Origin: an uncultured Actinomycetes bacterium | GTDB lineage: Bacteria; Actinomycetota; Actinomycetes; S36-B12 | NCBI GenBank assembly: GCA_903918595.1 | Contig: CAIXFB010000154.1 | Location: 1-5,560, forward strand | Direction: 5' to 3' | Length of the DNA stretch: 5,560 bases | Shown here: piece after piece, positions 1 through 5,189 of the stretch | Layout of the letters: every line of letters starts with the position of its first letter | Position numbering within the stretch: position 1 is the stretch's first letter | Translations under genes and position numbers: made by a program | Notes under the pieces: generated by a model | Seen by the model: only the letters and a program-made list of their open reading frames with translations | Told to the model about the DNA's origin: nothing | Database searches by the model: none

Positions 1-68
1 TCACTGCTCGAGCAAGCCGAGAGGACCAGTGCTGCTGCTGCCAGGGAGATTACGTACGTCGATTTCAT
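1..68 (-). CDS. Lipoprotein N-terminus, probable zinc ABC transporter substrate-binding protein (partial)
   Basis: Only the first 22 codons are in the window; the gene continues past the left edge. Reading from the ATG at 68 gives MKSTYVISLAAAALVLSACSSS. This is a textbook lipoprotein signal peptide: a charged start (K2), a hydrophobic core, and the lipobox L-S-A-C with the lipidated cysteine at position 19. The mature protein would be anchored on the outer face of the cytoplasmic membrane. The substrate is inferred from context. A Zur-type palindrome covers the promoter, and actinobacterial glyS loci often carry a znuABC/zur cluster. A ZnuA-like zinc-binding protein that delivers Zn(II) to an ABC permease is therefore the best guess. 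No ligand-binding residues are visible in this fragment, so any other lipoprotein remains possible. There is no strong ribosome-binding site (only GGGG at 71-74), and the predicted transcript starts at or near the ATG, so it may be leaderless. Confidence 0.75.
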   Translation of the reverse strand, partial: MKSTYVISLAAAALVLSACSSS

Positions 69-74
69 GTCCCC

Positions 75-103
75 AGACTAGGCTAAATGAAAATGACTGT
101 CAA
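75..103 (-). promoter_or_regulatory. Strong housekeeping promoter for the lipoprotein gene
   Basis: Read on the minus strand, a perfect -35 hexamer TTGACA (98-103) is separated by exactly 17 bp from the -10 hexamer TAGTCT (75-80). Six bases, GGGGAC, then lead to the ATG at 68. Transcription would start at about the A of the start codon, implying a leaderless mRNA. A second possible -10, TAGCCT (80-85), lies just upstream. The -35 lies wholly inside the palindromic operator at 88-108. Confidence 0.7.
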
Positions 104-108
104 TTTCA
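88..108. promoter_or_regulatory. Fur-family (probable Zur) operator over the lipoprotein promoter
   Basis: This is a 21-bp palindrome centred on T98. The left arm is TGAAAATGAC and the right arm is GTCAATTTCA, with 9 of 10 pairs complementary. The first 15 bases match the actinobacterial Zur motif as I remember it (TGAAAATGATTTTCA) at 13 positions. The 21-bp symmetry is that of two overlapping 7-1-7 Fur-family sites. The site covers the -35 element and part of the spacer, so a bound repressor would exclude RNA polymerase. It also contains the stop codon (106-108) of the upstream membrane-protein gene. Assignment to Zur rather than another Fur paralogue rests on motif similarity and on the lipoprotein gene it controls. 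Confidence 0.72.
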
Positions 109-498
109 GAAGCGGCCGGTCAGCTTCAGGAATGCAATTCCCAGGATGCCGACCACGGCGAGCAACCGGATGAATCGACGGCCCCCAGTCAAAGCTGGCC
201 ACGATAAGGCGAGCAGCCAAGCCAGGAAGAGTGCCACGAAGAGCAGGAACATCGAGCCGAGCCAAGCCAGACCATCGCTCAGCACCAGGCCGAGGAGCAG
301 GCTGGAGGCGATGAGCACCACCACGAGCCAGCGGGGGACAGCGAGCATGCGCACCAGCCACGGGTAGCTGATTCGCTCAAATGCGTTGCGATGCTGGGGC
401 TCGCGGCGAGGCTGATTTCCCGACGAACCACCTGATGACCCACCCGAAGAACCGCGAGGACCGCGTACTCCGCGCGGCTCTTTTGACCCTGTGCCCAT
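106..498 (-). CDS. Small three-helix membrane protein (hypothetical)
   Basis: A 130-residue protein. Residues 1-40 are hydrophilic and rich in Gly, Ser, Arg and Pro (GGSSGGSSG at 19-27), so probably disordered and cytosolic. A conserved-looking amphipathic stretch, FERISYPWLVRMLAVPRW (40-57), follows, then three hydrophobic helices at about 57-74, 77-99 and 108-125. The tail is short and basic. It recalls an uncharacterised actinobacterial membrane family (possibly DUF6703, from memory) that sits near zur/glyS; no function is known. The ATG at 498 is supported by GGAGGA at 502-507, ending three bases before it. A possible -10, TAGAGT (535-540), lies inside the divergent gene. The stop lies within the operator of the downstream lipoprotein gene, which therefore probably has separate transcription, although read-through is possible. 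Confidence 0.8.
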   Translation of the reverse strand: MGTGSKEPRGVRGPRGSSGGSSGGSSGNQPRREPQHRNAFERISYPWLVRMLAVPRWLVVVLIASSLLLGLVLSDGLAWLGSMFLLFVALFLAWLLALSWPALTGGRRFIRLLAVVGILGIAFLKLTGRF

Positions 499-515
499 GA
501 TTCCTCCGATGCGAC

Positions 516-521
516 TACCGT
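516..521 (+). promoter_or_regulatory. Possible -10 element for a leaderless GTG-started gene
   Basis: TACCGT fits the TANNNT pattern and sits six bases before the GTG at 528. This is the geometry expected if transcription begins at the start codon. There is no Shine-Dalgarno sequence before the GTG, which agrees with a leaderless mRNA. No convincing -35 was found, so this is a modest call. Confidence 0.35.
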
Positions 522-527
522 CGTGGT

Positions 528-938
528 GTGCTCGACTCTAACGCTTCTGCAGTCACCGTCATCAGCCGATTCACTGTCCCGGCGGGATCGGCTGAGTCAT
601 TTGCCCGAGATGCACGCGCGGCGATAGCAGTGCTCGCGGAGCGCCCAGGCTTTATCGACGCAGAATTGGGCCAGTCCACGGATGAATCCGAACTTCGGGT
701 GATCATCACGCGTTGGGAAGGCGTCGGTGCCTACCGCAAAGCGCTCTCCAATTACGACGTCAAAATGTCGGCCATTCCGTTTCTCTCACTGGCCATTGAC
801 GAGCCCTCGGCTTTTGAGATTGTGCACGCCCGCACCCCTGCGGGTGCAACAAACTCTGTGAGTGGTCTGGCTGCTGATGCCGGACTCATCGGTCTTGGTT
901 CGGCCTCAGGTCCTGACATTGATCCAGTTCGCACATGA
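528..938 (+). CDS. Antibiotic biosynthesis monooxygenase (ABM) domain protein
   Basis: A 136-residue protein. Residues 9-100 look like a dimeric alpha-beta barrel (ABM/DUF176-like) domain: strand VTVISRFTVPAG (9-20), helix SAESFARDARAAIAVLAERPG (21-41), strand FIDAELGQST (42-51), strand ELRVIITRWEG (55-65), then a helix starting AYRKALSNYDVK. ABM proteins range from small heme- or quinol-acting monooxygenases to proteins with no known activity. No catalytic residues can be assigned here, so the substrate is unknown. The last ~35 residues (RTPAGATNS onward) are Gly/Ala/Ser-rich, look like a flexible tail and lie beyond the domain. The GTG start at 528 has no ribosome-binding site, and no better in-frame start precedes the first strand. 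The TGA overlaps the ATG of the next gene (ATGA, 935-938), indicating translational coupling. Only 29 bp separate its start from the divergent membrane-protein gene. Confidence 0.78.
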   Translation: MLDSNASAVTVISRFTVPAGSAESFARDARAAIAVLAERPGFIDAELGQSTDESELRVIITRWEGVGAYRKALSNYDVKMSAIPFLSLAIDEPSAFEIVHARTPAGATNSVSGLAADAGLIGLGSASGPDIDPVRT

Positions 939-1429
939 GCACTGATCGGTTTGCCAATCTCGAGGCAGCCGGGGCTGCGTTAGCTATCGAGGTCACAGGT
1001 CACCTCGCCAAATTTTTCCCGGAAGTAACTCCGATGGTCCTCGCTGTCATTCCAAATGGCGTGCCCGTTGCATTGCCCGTGGCACGAAGTTTGGGTGTGC
1101 AGGCGCTTGCCCTTGAAGTGCAACGCTCCGAAGACGGCGTCGAAATCGTGAAGTTACCCGATGTGCAAGGCCAAGTGGTCATTGTCATTGACGATGGAGT
1201 GGAAACCGGCACGGTTGCACGTTCCGTGGTGGGCCCGATCCGAGATGCTGGTGCTGCCCGAGTCATCCTCGCGGTGCCCGTGTGCTCCCGGGAACTGCTC
1301 GCTCAACTGGTAGTGAGGTACGACGAAGTCATCGCGCTTGCCAAGCCGATGGTGCGCAGAGCGCTCGCTTGGCATTACGAGGACTTCAACACGATCGACG
1401 AGCTGACGGCCCTCGATCTGCTGAAGTAA
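935..1429 (+). CDS. Compact type I phosphoribosyltransferase-like protein
   Basis: A 164-residue protein with the type I phosphoribosyltransferase signature at residues 82-94: VIVIDDGVETGTV, with the acidic pair D86-D87 and the T91-G92-T93 loop that binds the PRPP ribose-phosphate. The ends also match the family. FANLEAAGAALA (6-17) corresponds to the usual FxxRxxAGxxLA head, and HYEDFNTID (147-155) to the usual WYEDFxxxxD tail. Enzymes of this type move a phosphoribosyl group from PRPP to a base or amine; the acceptor cannot be read from the sequence. Two oddities stand out. The pyrophosphate-loop segment normally like ALPRGGVPVA here reads AVIPNGVPVA (37-46). The protein is also about 50 residues shorter than the roughly 210-230-residue relatives, with the loss between that loop and the PRPP motif. 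It may be a PRPP-sensing or degenerate protein rather than an active enzyme. It has no Shine-Dalgarno of its own and depends on the ATGA overlap with the ABM gene. Confidence 0.77.
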   Translation: MSTDRFANLEAAGAALAIEVTGHLAKFFPEVTPMVLAVIPNGVPVALPVARSLGVQALALEVQRSEDGVEIVKLPDVQGQVVIVIDDGVETGTVARSVVGPIRDAGAARVILAVPVCSRELLAQLVVRYDEVIALAKPMVRRALAWHYEDFNTIDELTALDLLK

Positions 1430-1448
1430 GCGTGTGAGGTTGCTCAAG

Positions 1449-1454
1449 TAGTAT
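1449..1454 (+). promoter_or_regulatory. glyS: Possible glyS -10 element
   Basis: TAGTAT lies in the 93-bp gap between the phosphoribosyltransferase-like gene and glyS and fits the actinobacterial TANNNT -10 pattern. No good -35 sits at the right distance. The leader that would follow includes a small stem, AGCGC (1486-1490) with GCGCT (1495-1499) around an ACCA loop, just upstream of the ribosome-binding site. Read-through from the upstream pair is equally possible. Confidence 0.3.
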
Positions 1455-1510
1455 GTGCCGGTCCGCCGACATCCAGCCGGAGTGGAGCGCACCAGCGCTT
1501 CGTGATTAAT

Positions 1511-1516
1511 GGGGAG
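1511..1516 (+). promoter_or_regulatory. glyS: Ribosome-binding site that fixes the glyS start
   Basis: GGGGAG lies six bases before the ATG at 1523. The alternative in-frame GTG at 1502 is upstream of this Shine-Dalgarno and has none of its own. It would add seven residues (MINGERR) not expected in the family, so the ATG at 1523 is preferred. Confidence 0.7.
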
Positions 1517-1522
1517 CGCCGC

Positions 1523-2905
1523 ATGGCCGCCGATCGTGTAGATGCCGTAGTCAACCTGTGTAAGCGTCGTGGATTTGTCTTTCAATCCTCAGAGATCTAT
1601 GGCGGCAGCCGCTCGGCCTGGGATTACGGCCCGCTCGGAGTAGAGCTCAAAGAGAACGTGCGCAGGCAATGGTGGCAACACATGGTCCGGGGTCGCGACG
1701 ACATCGTCGGTCTTGATTCCTCGATCATCCTGGCCCCGCAGGTCTGGGAAGCATCGGGCCACGTCAACGCATTTGTTGATCCTCTGACCGAGTGCAAGCA
1801 GTGCCACAAGCGTTGGCGCGCCGATCAGTTGCTCGAGGCCTACGCCGAAAAGCACGGAAAAGAAGCACCCAACGGACTTCTCGATATTGCCTGCACCAAC
1901 TGCGGCACCAAAGGTGAGTTCACGGAGCCCCGTGACTTCAACGGCATGCTGCGCACCACGGTGGGTCCGGTTGAAGAGGCTGGTGCGGTGCACTACCTGC
2001 GACCAGAAACCGCGCAGGGCATCTTTGTGAACTACCAGAACGTGATGAACGCTGCGCGAAAGAAGCCACCGTTCGGTATCGGCCAGACCGGAAAGAGTTT
2101 TCGCAACGAAATCACCCCGGGTAACTTCATTTTCCGCACGCGCGAGTTTGAGCAGATGGAGATGGAGTTCTTCGTTGAGCCAGGCACGGATGAGGAATGG
2201 CACGAGTACTGGTTGAAAAACCGCTGGGACTGGTACATCGACCTTGGCATTGACCCTGAAAACCTGCGCTTCTTCGAACACCCGAAAGAGAAGTTGAGCC
2301 ACTATTCCAAGCGCACCGTCGATATCGAGTACCGCTTCCGGTTCGCCGGATCAGAGTGGGCCGAACTCGAGGGCATCGCCAACCGCACCGATTTCGATCT
2401 CAAGACCCACTCTGAGCACTCGGGCACCGATCTTTCCTTCTTTGATCAGGACAAGAACGAGCGTTGGGTTCCGTTCGTGATCGAACCGGCAGCCGGACTC
2501 ACCCGCGCTGTGCTCGCTTTCTTGCTCGATGCCTACGACGAAGACGAAGCACCGAACTCCAAGGGTGGGGTCGATACCCGCACGGTGATGCGCTTTGATC
2601 CGCGCCTCGCGCCAGTCAAGGTTGCGGTGCTGCCGCTCTCGCGTAACGCCGATCTTTCACCCAAGGCCAAAGATGTGGCGGCGGAACTCCGCAAGCGCTG
2701 GAACGTCGACTTTGATGATGCTGGCGCAATTGGTCGTCGTTACCGTCGCCAAGACGAGGTCGGCACGCCATTCTGCGTCACGATCGACTTCGAATCGCTC
2801 GAGGATCAGGCCGTGACCGTTCGCGAGCGCGACACCATGGCCCAAGAGCGCATCGGGATTGATGCACTCGTTGGTTGGCTGGGCGAGCGGCTACCTAGCT
2901 ACTGA
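1523..2905 (+). CDS. glyS: Glycyl-tRNA synthetase (alpha2, class II)
   Basis: A 460-residue cytosolic enzyme, the usual actinobacterial length, that attaches glycine to tRNA-Gly using ATP. The start region VVNLCKRRGFVFQSSEIYGG and SAWDYGPLG (31-39) are hallmark segments of the homodimeric GlyRS. A four-cysteine knuckle, C91-x2-C94 and C124-x2-C127, should bind zinc. HYLRPETAQGIF (157-168) contributes to the active site. Motif 2 includes FRNEITPGNFIFRTREFEQME (193-213) with its conserved arginines, and motif 3 is GLTRAVLAFLL (325-335) with R328. The C-terminal anticodon-binding domain spans about 363-458. No disrupted motif is seen, so the enzyme should be active. The actinobacterial gene name is glyS (glyQS in some schemes). 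Its stop overlaps the convergent zinc-ribbon gene by seven bases, leaving no room for a private terminator. Confidence 0.97.
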   Translation: MAADRVDAVVNLCKRRGFVFQSSEIYGGSRSAWDYGPLGVELKENVRRQWWQHMVRGRDDIVGLDSSIILAPQVWEASGHVNAFVDPLTECKQCHKRWRADQLLEAYAEKHGKEAPNGLLDIACTNCGTKGEFTEPRDFNGMLRTTVGPVEEAGAVHYLRPETAQGIFVNYQNVMNAARKKPPFGIGQTGKSFRNEITPGNFIFRTREFEQMEMEFFVEPGTDEEWHEYWLKNRWDWYIDLGIDPENLRFFEHPKEKLSHYSKRTVDIEYRFRFAGSEWAELEGIANRTDFDLKTHSEHSGTDLSFFDQDKNERWVPFVIEPAAGLTRAVLAFLLDAYDEDEAPNSKGGVDTRTVMRFDPRLAPVKVAVLPLSRNADLSPKAKDVAAELRKRWNVDFDDAGAIGRRYRRQDEVGTPFCVTIDFESLEDQAVTVRERDTMAQERIGIDALVGWLGERLPSY

Positions 2906-3171
2906 TATTCGGGATGGTCCACGGGGCAGGGCGCCGTGAGCGGACTTGCGCAGCACGAGCACTCTGCGTCCATGAACCAACCTGAAATGTCATAGTCCTC
3001 AAATGTCGCTTTGATGATGAAGACGTTGCACCCACAGTTGAGGCATTCGTGTGTGGGTATGCCTCGTTGATCCACGGTGAGCTCTGTCGTGGATGGGTGT
3101 TGATGATGTTCGGGTGTGACTCGAAGGCTTGGCTGTTGACCGTGGCGTCGAAATCGCGAGAGAAACGGCAC
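2899..3171 (-). CDS. Small zinc-ribbon-like protein (CxxC...CxxC)
   Basis: At its longest this ORF is 90 residues, from a GTG at 3171. The part that looks like a protein is residues 40-90: ECLNCGCNVFIIKATFEDYD, then SGWFMDAECSCCASPLTAPC, ending DHPEYQ. C43-x2-C46 and C71-x2-C74 make a typical zinc-ribbon pair, with extra cysteines at 48, 73 and 82. I recall similar 55-70-residue proteins from aquatic actinobacteria and their phages; no function is established. The start is uncertain. The GTG at 3171 lies eight bases after the HU stop and has no ribosome-binding site. Codons 1-32 also have a lower third-position GC (16 of 32) than the rest (38 of 58). The GTG at codon 33 (3075) has a weak AGAG six bases upstream and gives a 58-residue protein closer to the family length. 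I favour 3075 but list the maximal extent. It is probably co-transcribed with HU. Confidence 0.68.
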   Translation of the reverse strand: MPFLSRFRRHGQQPSLRVTPEHHQHPSTTELTVDQRGIPTHECLNCGCNVFIIKATFEDYDISGWFMDAECSCCASPLTAPCPVDHPEYQ

Positions 3172-3179
3172 TTGAGCAG

Positions 3180-3458
3180 CTACTCGCCAGCGACTGCGCG
3201 CTTGAGGCCGGCGCCAGCAACCACTTTGACAACCTTCTTGGCAGGGATGTCGATGGGGGCTCCGGTTGCGGGGTTCCGACCGGTGCGAGCGGCGCGCTGC
3301 ACGGCCTCGAACGAGATGAAGCCTGGGATCGTGACCTTGTCGCCGGCAACGAGTTGCGTAGCGACAACCCCATTAAGAGCGGTAAGCACTTGATCGACTG
3401 CATCTTGAGTCAGGCCTGTGCGGGTGGCAATCGTCGAAATGAGCTGGACTCTGTTCAT
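3180..3458 (-). CDS. HU-family nucleoid DNA-binding protein
   Basis: A 92-residue HU/IHF-family protein, the normal length for a single-domain bacterial HU. It lacks the lysine/alanine-rich tail of mycobacterial HupB and streptomycete HupS. The helical dimerisation part is MNRVQLISTIATRTGLTQDAV onward to about residue 38. It is followed by VTIPGFISFE (42-51) and the DNA-gripping beta arm carrying RTGRNPATGAPIDIPAKK (58-75), in which P63 is the intercalating proline. It would bind and bend duplex DNA as a dimer in the nucleoid. By my count it has about 11 basic and 6 acidic side chains, which is rather mild for HU. The ATG at 3458 has a good Shine-Dalgarno, AAGGAG (3463-3468), four bases away. 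The gene has its own promoter and a large palindrome overlapping it, and sits between an MFS gene and a zinc-ribbon gene on the same strand. Confidence 0.95.
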   Translation of the reverse strand: MNRVQLISTIATRTGLTQDAVDQVLTALNGVVATQLVAGDKVTIPGFISFEAVQRAARTGRNPATGAPIDIPAKKVVKVVAGAGLKRAVAGE

Positions 3459-3467
3459 ATCTCTCCT

Positions 3468-3494
3468 TAATGAAAACGAATTTCGTTTACATTA
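3468..3494. promoter_or_regulatory. 27-bp palindromic operator over the HU promoter, Fur/Zur-like
   Basis: The left arm TAATGAAAACGAA (3468-3480) and right arm TTCGTTTACATTA (3482-3494) are inverted repeats around T3481, with 12 of 13 pairs complementary. The inner 21 bp (3471-3491) have the same symmetry as the lipoprotein operator and agree with it at 15 of 21 positions, both beginning TGAAAA(T/C)GA. Agreement with the remembered actinobacterial Zur motif is 12 of 15. The site covers the predicted -10 and start point and reaches the Shine-Dalgarno, so it should act by repression. Another Fur-family member such as FurA or PerR cannot be excluded. Confidence 0.6.
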
Positions 3495-3497
3495 GCA
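3489..3497 (-). promoter_or_regulatory. Extended -10 promoter for the HU gene
   Basis: On the minus strand TGC is followed directly by TAATGT (3489-3494), an extended -10 element. The corresponding -35 position is poor (GTAAGA, 3512-3517), which extended -10 promoters tolerate. The predicted start is near 3482, in the centre of the palindrome, giving a leader of about 24 bases with the AAGGAG site. Confidence 0.5.
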
Positions 3498-3513
3498 GAA
3501 GAGCGAAGAACTC

Positions 3514-5175
3514 TTACGCATCGACCTTCGGCGGTTCATACCCTTCAGATTCGATCCGCGCTGTGTTCTTGTTCAGCATCAAGCTGGCGAGCAGGCCTAA
3601 GAAGACAAAGAATCCCGCCACCCATGCCACGGTCTTAATGGCCGTGGTGAACCCAGCTGATGCGCCCTCGACGAGAACTTCCCCATTGGGCTGACTGGCC
3701 AGTGCGGGAATTGCCTGTCCTGCAGAACCCGCCACTGCGGCCGACACTTGCTCAGCCTGCGCTGCGGGAACACCTCGGTCTTCAAGCTCGCCGGCAACGC
3801 TGCCCAAGCCGAAAATCAGAGTGGCGCCGATGATCGCGGTGCCGATGGCTGCACCCACCTGGCGCGAGGTTGATTGAACGGCACTGGCTTGACCGGAATC
3901 AGCCACGGGCACTTCGGAGAGGATCACGCCGGTGAGTTGCGCGGTGGCAAAGCCCACGCCCATGCCGTAGAGGAACAGCCACGGTGCCATGCCCCAGCCG
4001 GTGATCTCCGAGGAGATGATGAAACCGAGACCAAAGATGCCAATGGCCTCAAGCAGCATGCCGAATTGCAGTACGCGTACCGGTCCAAAACGCTGAGCGA
4101 GTGGCGCACCAAGACCAGATGCCACAAATGAGCCGATGGCAAGAGCCAGCAGAATCACGCCGGTCTGCAAAGCGTCGTAGCCGCGGGTTGCCTGCAAGAA
4201 CAGTGGGATTGCAAAGAGCAGACCGAACTCACCGAGACTGACAATGAGGGCAACAGCATTGCCGGCACCAAAACTGCGGATCTTGAACAGCCGCAGATCG
4301 ATGATCACGATCTTGCCGGCAGCCGCGCGCGACTTCTCCACGAACAGCAGCACGACCAATGCCAAGACGCCGAGGATGCCTGCAACGAGAACGATGGAGA
4401 CCGACGTTGAAGGCCACACCCATGAGCCCACGGTGAATTCGGCGATCGGAGTGATCCAGCCGTACCGCTGGCCTTCGATCATGGCGAAGACCACACCGAG
4501 CAAACCGAGGGTGACCAGCAATGTGCCGGGAACATCGAGTCCCTTGCGGCCATGCACATCGCGTGTCTCAGGAACGGTCAGCAAGACGCCGACGAGGACC
4601 GCGATGCCGATCGGCACGTTGATCAAGAACGCCCAGTGCCACGATGCATACGTGGTGAGCCAGCCGCCGACCAGCGGGCCCAGGGCCGCCATGCCGCCGA
4701 TCGTGCCGCCCCAGACCGCAAATGCCACGGCGCGGGATTTACCTACGAAGACAGTGTTGATGACCGAGAGCGAACTCGGCAGAATCATCGCCCCGCCGAC
4801 GCCTTGAAGCGCCCGGGCTGCGATGAGCGTCGTTGAAGATTCAGAGGAGGCGACGAGAACACTCGCGCCGACGAAGACGATAACGCCCAGTATGAACATC
4901 AATCGGCGCCCGAATCGGTCAGCGAGTCGGCCGAACAAAATCAGGAGCGCAGCGAAGGTGAGGGAATAGGCAGCATTGACCCATTCGGCATCAACAGTGG
5001 TGAGCCCTAGATCGAGCACCATCGTCGGAATCGCGACGTTGATGATGGTGGCGTCGAGGATGATCATCGAGACGCCCAAGGCCAAGAAGAGCAACGCCAC
5101 CCAGCGCTTGCGTCCGGTCAAAATGGCTGCGGGATCATGAACGGGAGGCGTGGTCATGCGCCGAGTCTGCCGCAT
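3514..5175 (-). CDS. DHA2-family MFS drug/proton antiporter (14 TMS)
   Basis: A 553-residue inner-membrane transporter of the major facilitator superfamily, EmrB/QacA (DHA2) type. The family exports drugs or small metabolites in exchange for protons; the substrate cannot be predicted. The sequence shows the DHA2 motif LDATIINVAIP (40-50) in helix 1 with D41. Motif A, GRLADRFGRR (82-91), lies in the helix 2-3 loop, RALQGVGGAMILPSS (121-135) follows, and the antiporter motif C region, GTIGGMAALGPLVGG (157-171), is in helix 5. Fourteen hydrophobic segments can be counted, the last at about 511-535. A ~50-residue Ala-rich loop precedes the last helix, as is common in actinobacterial members. The start could be ATG 5175 (MRQTRRM) or ATG 5157 (MTTPPV); neither has a clear ribosome-binding site. 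No TetR- or MarR-type neighbour is present in the window. The stop lies 20 bp upstream of the HU -10. Confidence 0.92.
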   Translation of the reverse strand: MRQTRRMTTPPVHDPAAILTGRKRWVALLFLALGVSMIILDATIINVAIPTMVLDLGLTTVDAEWVNAAYSLTFAALLILFGRLADRFGRRLMFILGVIVFVGASVLVASSESSTTLIAARALQGVGGAMILPSSLSVINTVFVGKSRAVAFAVWGGTIGGMAALGPLVGGWLTTYASWHWAFLINVPIGIAVLVGVLLTVPETRDVHGRKGLDVPGTLLVTLGLLGVVFAMIEGQRYGWITPIAEFTVGSWVWPSTSVSIVLVAGILGVLALVVLLFVEKSRAAAGKIVIIDLRLFKIRSFGAGNAVALIVSLGEFGLLFAIPLFLQATRGYDALQTGVILLALAIGSFVASGLGAPLAQRFGPVRVLQFGMLLEAIGIFGLGFIISSEITGWGMAPWLFLYGMGVGFATAQLTGVILSEVPVADSGQASAVQSTSRQVGAAIGTAIIGATLIFGLGSVAGELEDRGVPAAQAEQVSAAVAGSAGQAIPALASQPNGEVLVEGASAGFTTAIKTVAWVAGFFVFLGLLASLMLNKNTARIESEGYEPPKVDA

Positions 5176-5189
5176 CCGGGATCAATGGG

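Noticed and set aside
833..848. Hairpin as a terminator or attenuator inside the ABM gene
   Set aside because: No T-tract follows and it lies in continuous coding sequence ahead of a coupled gene. It is noted only as a domain-boundary curiosity.
1430..1522. T-box or other riboswitch in the glyS leader
   Set aside because: The gap is only 93 bp and shows no T-box sequence, specifier stem or terminator/antiterminator pair. The only structure is a 5-bp stem at 1486-1499.
1589..2302. 237-residue minus-strand ORF opposite glyS
   Set aside because: It lies wholly antisense to highly conserved GlyRS motifs and has no recognisable domain.
2920..2938. Terminator after glyS (CACGG with CCGTG)
   Set aside because: A 5-bp stem with a 9-base loop and no T run on either strand. 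It lies inside the zinc-ribbon coding region.
3049..3470. Plus-strand ORFs opposite HU and the zinc-ribbon gene
   Set aside because: Their translations are low-quality mirrors of the HU and zinc-ribbon frames, with no motif of their own.
3474..3488. Inverted repeat as an intrinsic terminator of the MFS gene
   Set aside because: The stem is AT-rich with a one-base centre and no proper T-tract, and the symmetry extends to 27 bp across the -10. That fits a protein-binding operator better than an RNA hairpin.
3468..3494. DtxR/IdeR-type iron box
   Set aside because: The remembered IdeR consensus (TTAGGTTAGGCTAACCTAA) does not match these arms. The TGAAAA-type half-sites point to the Fur family instead.
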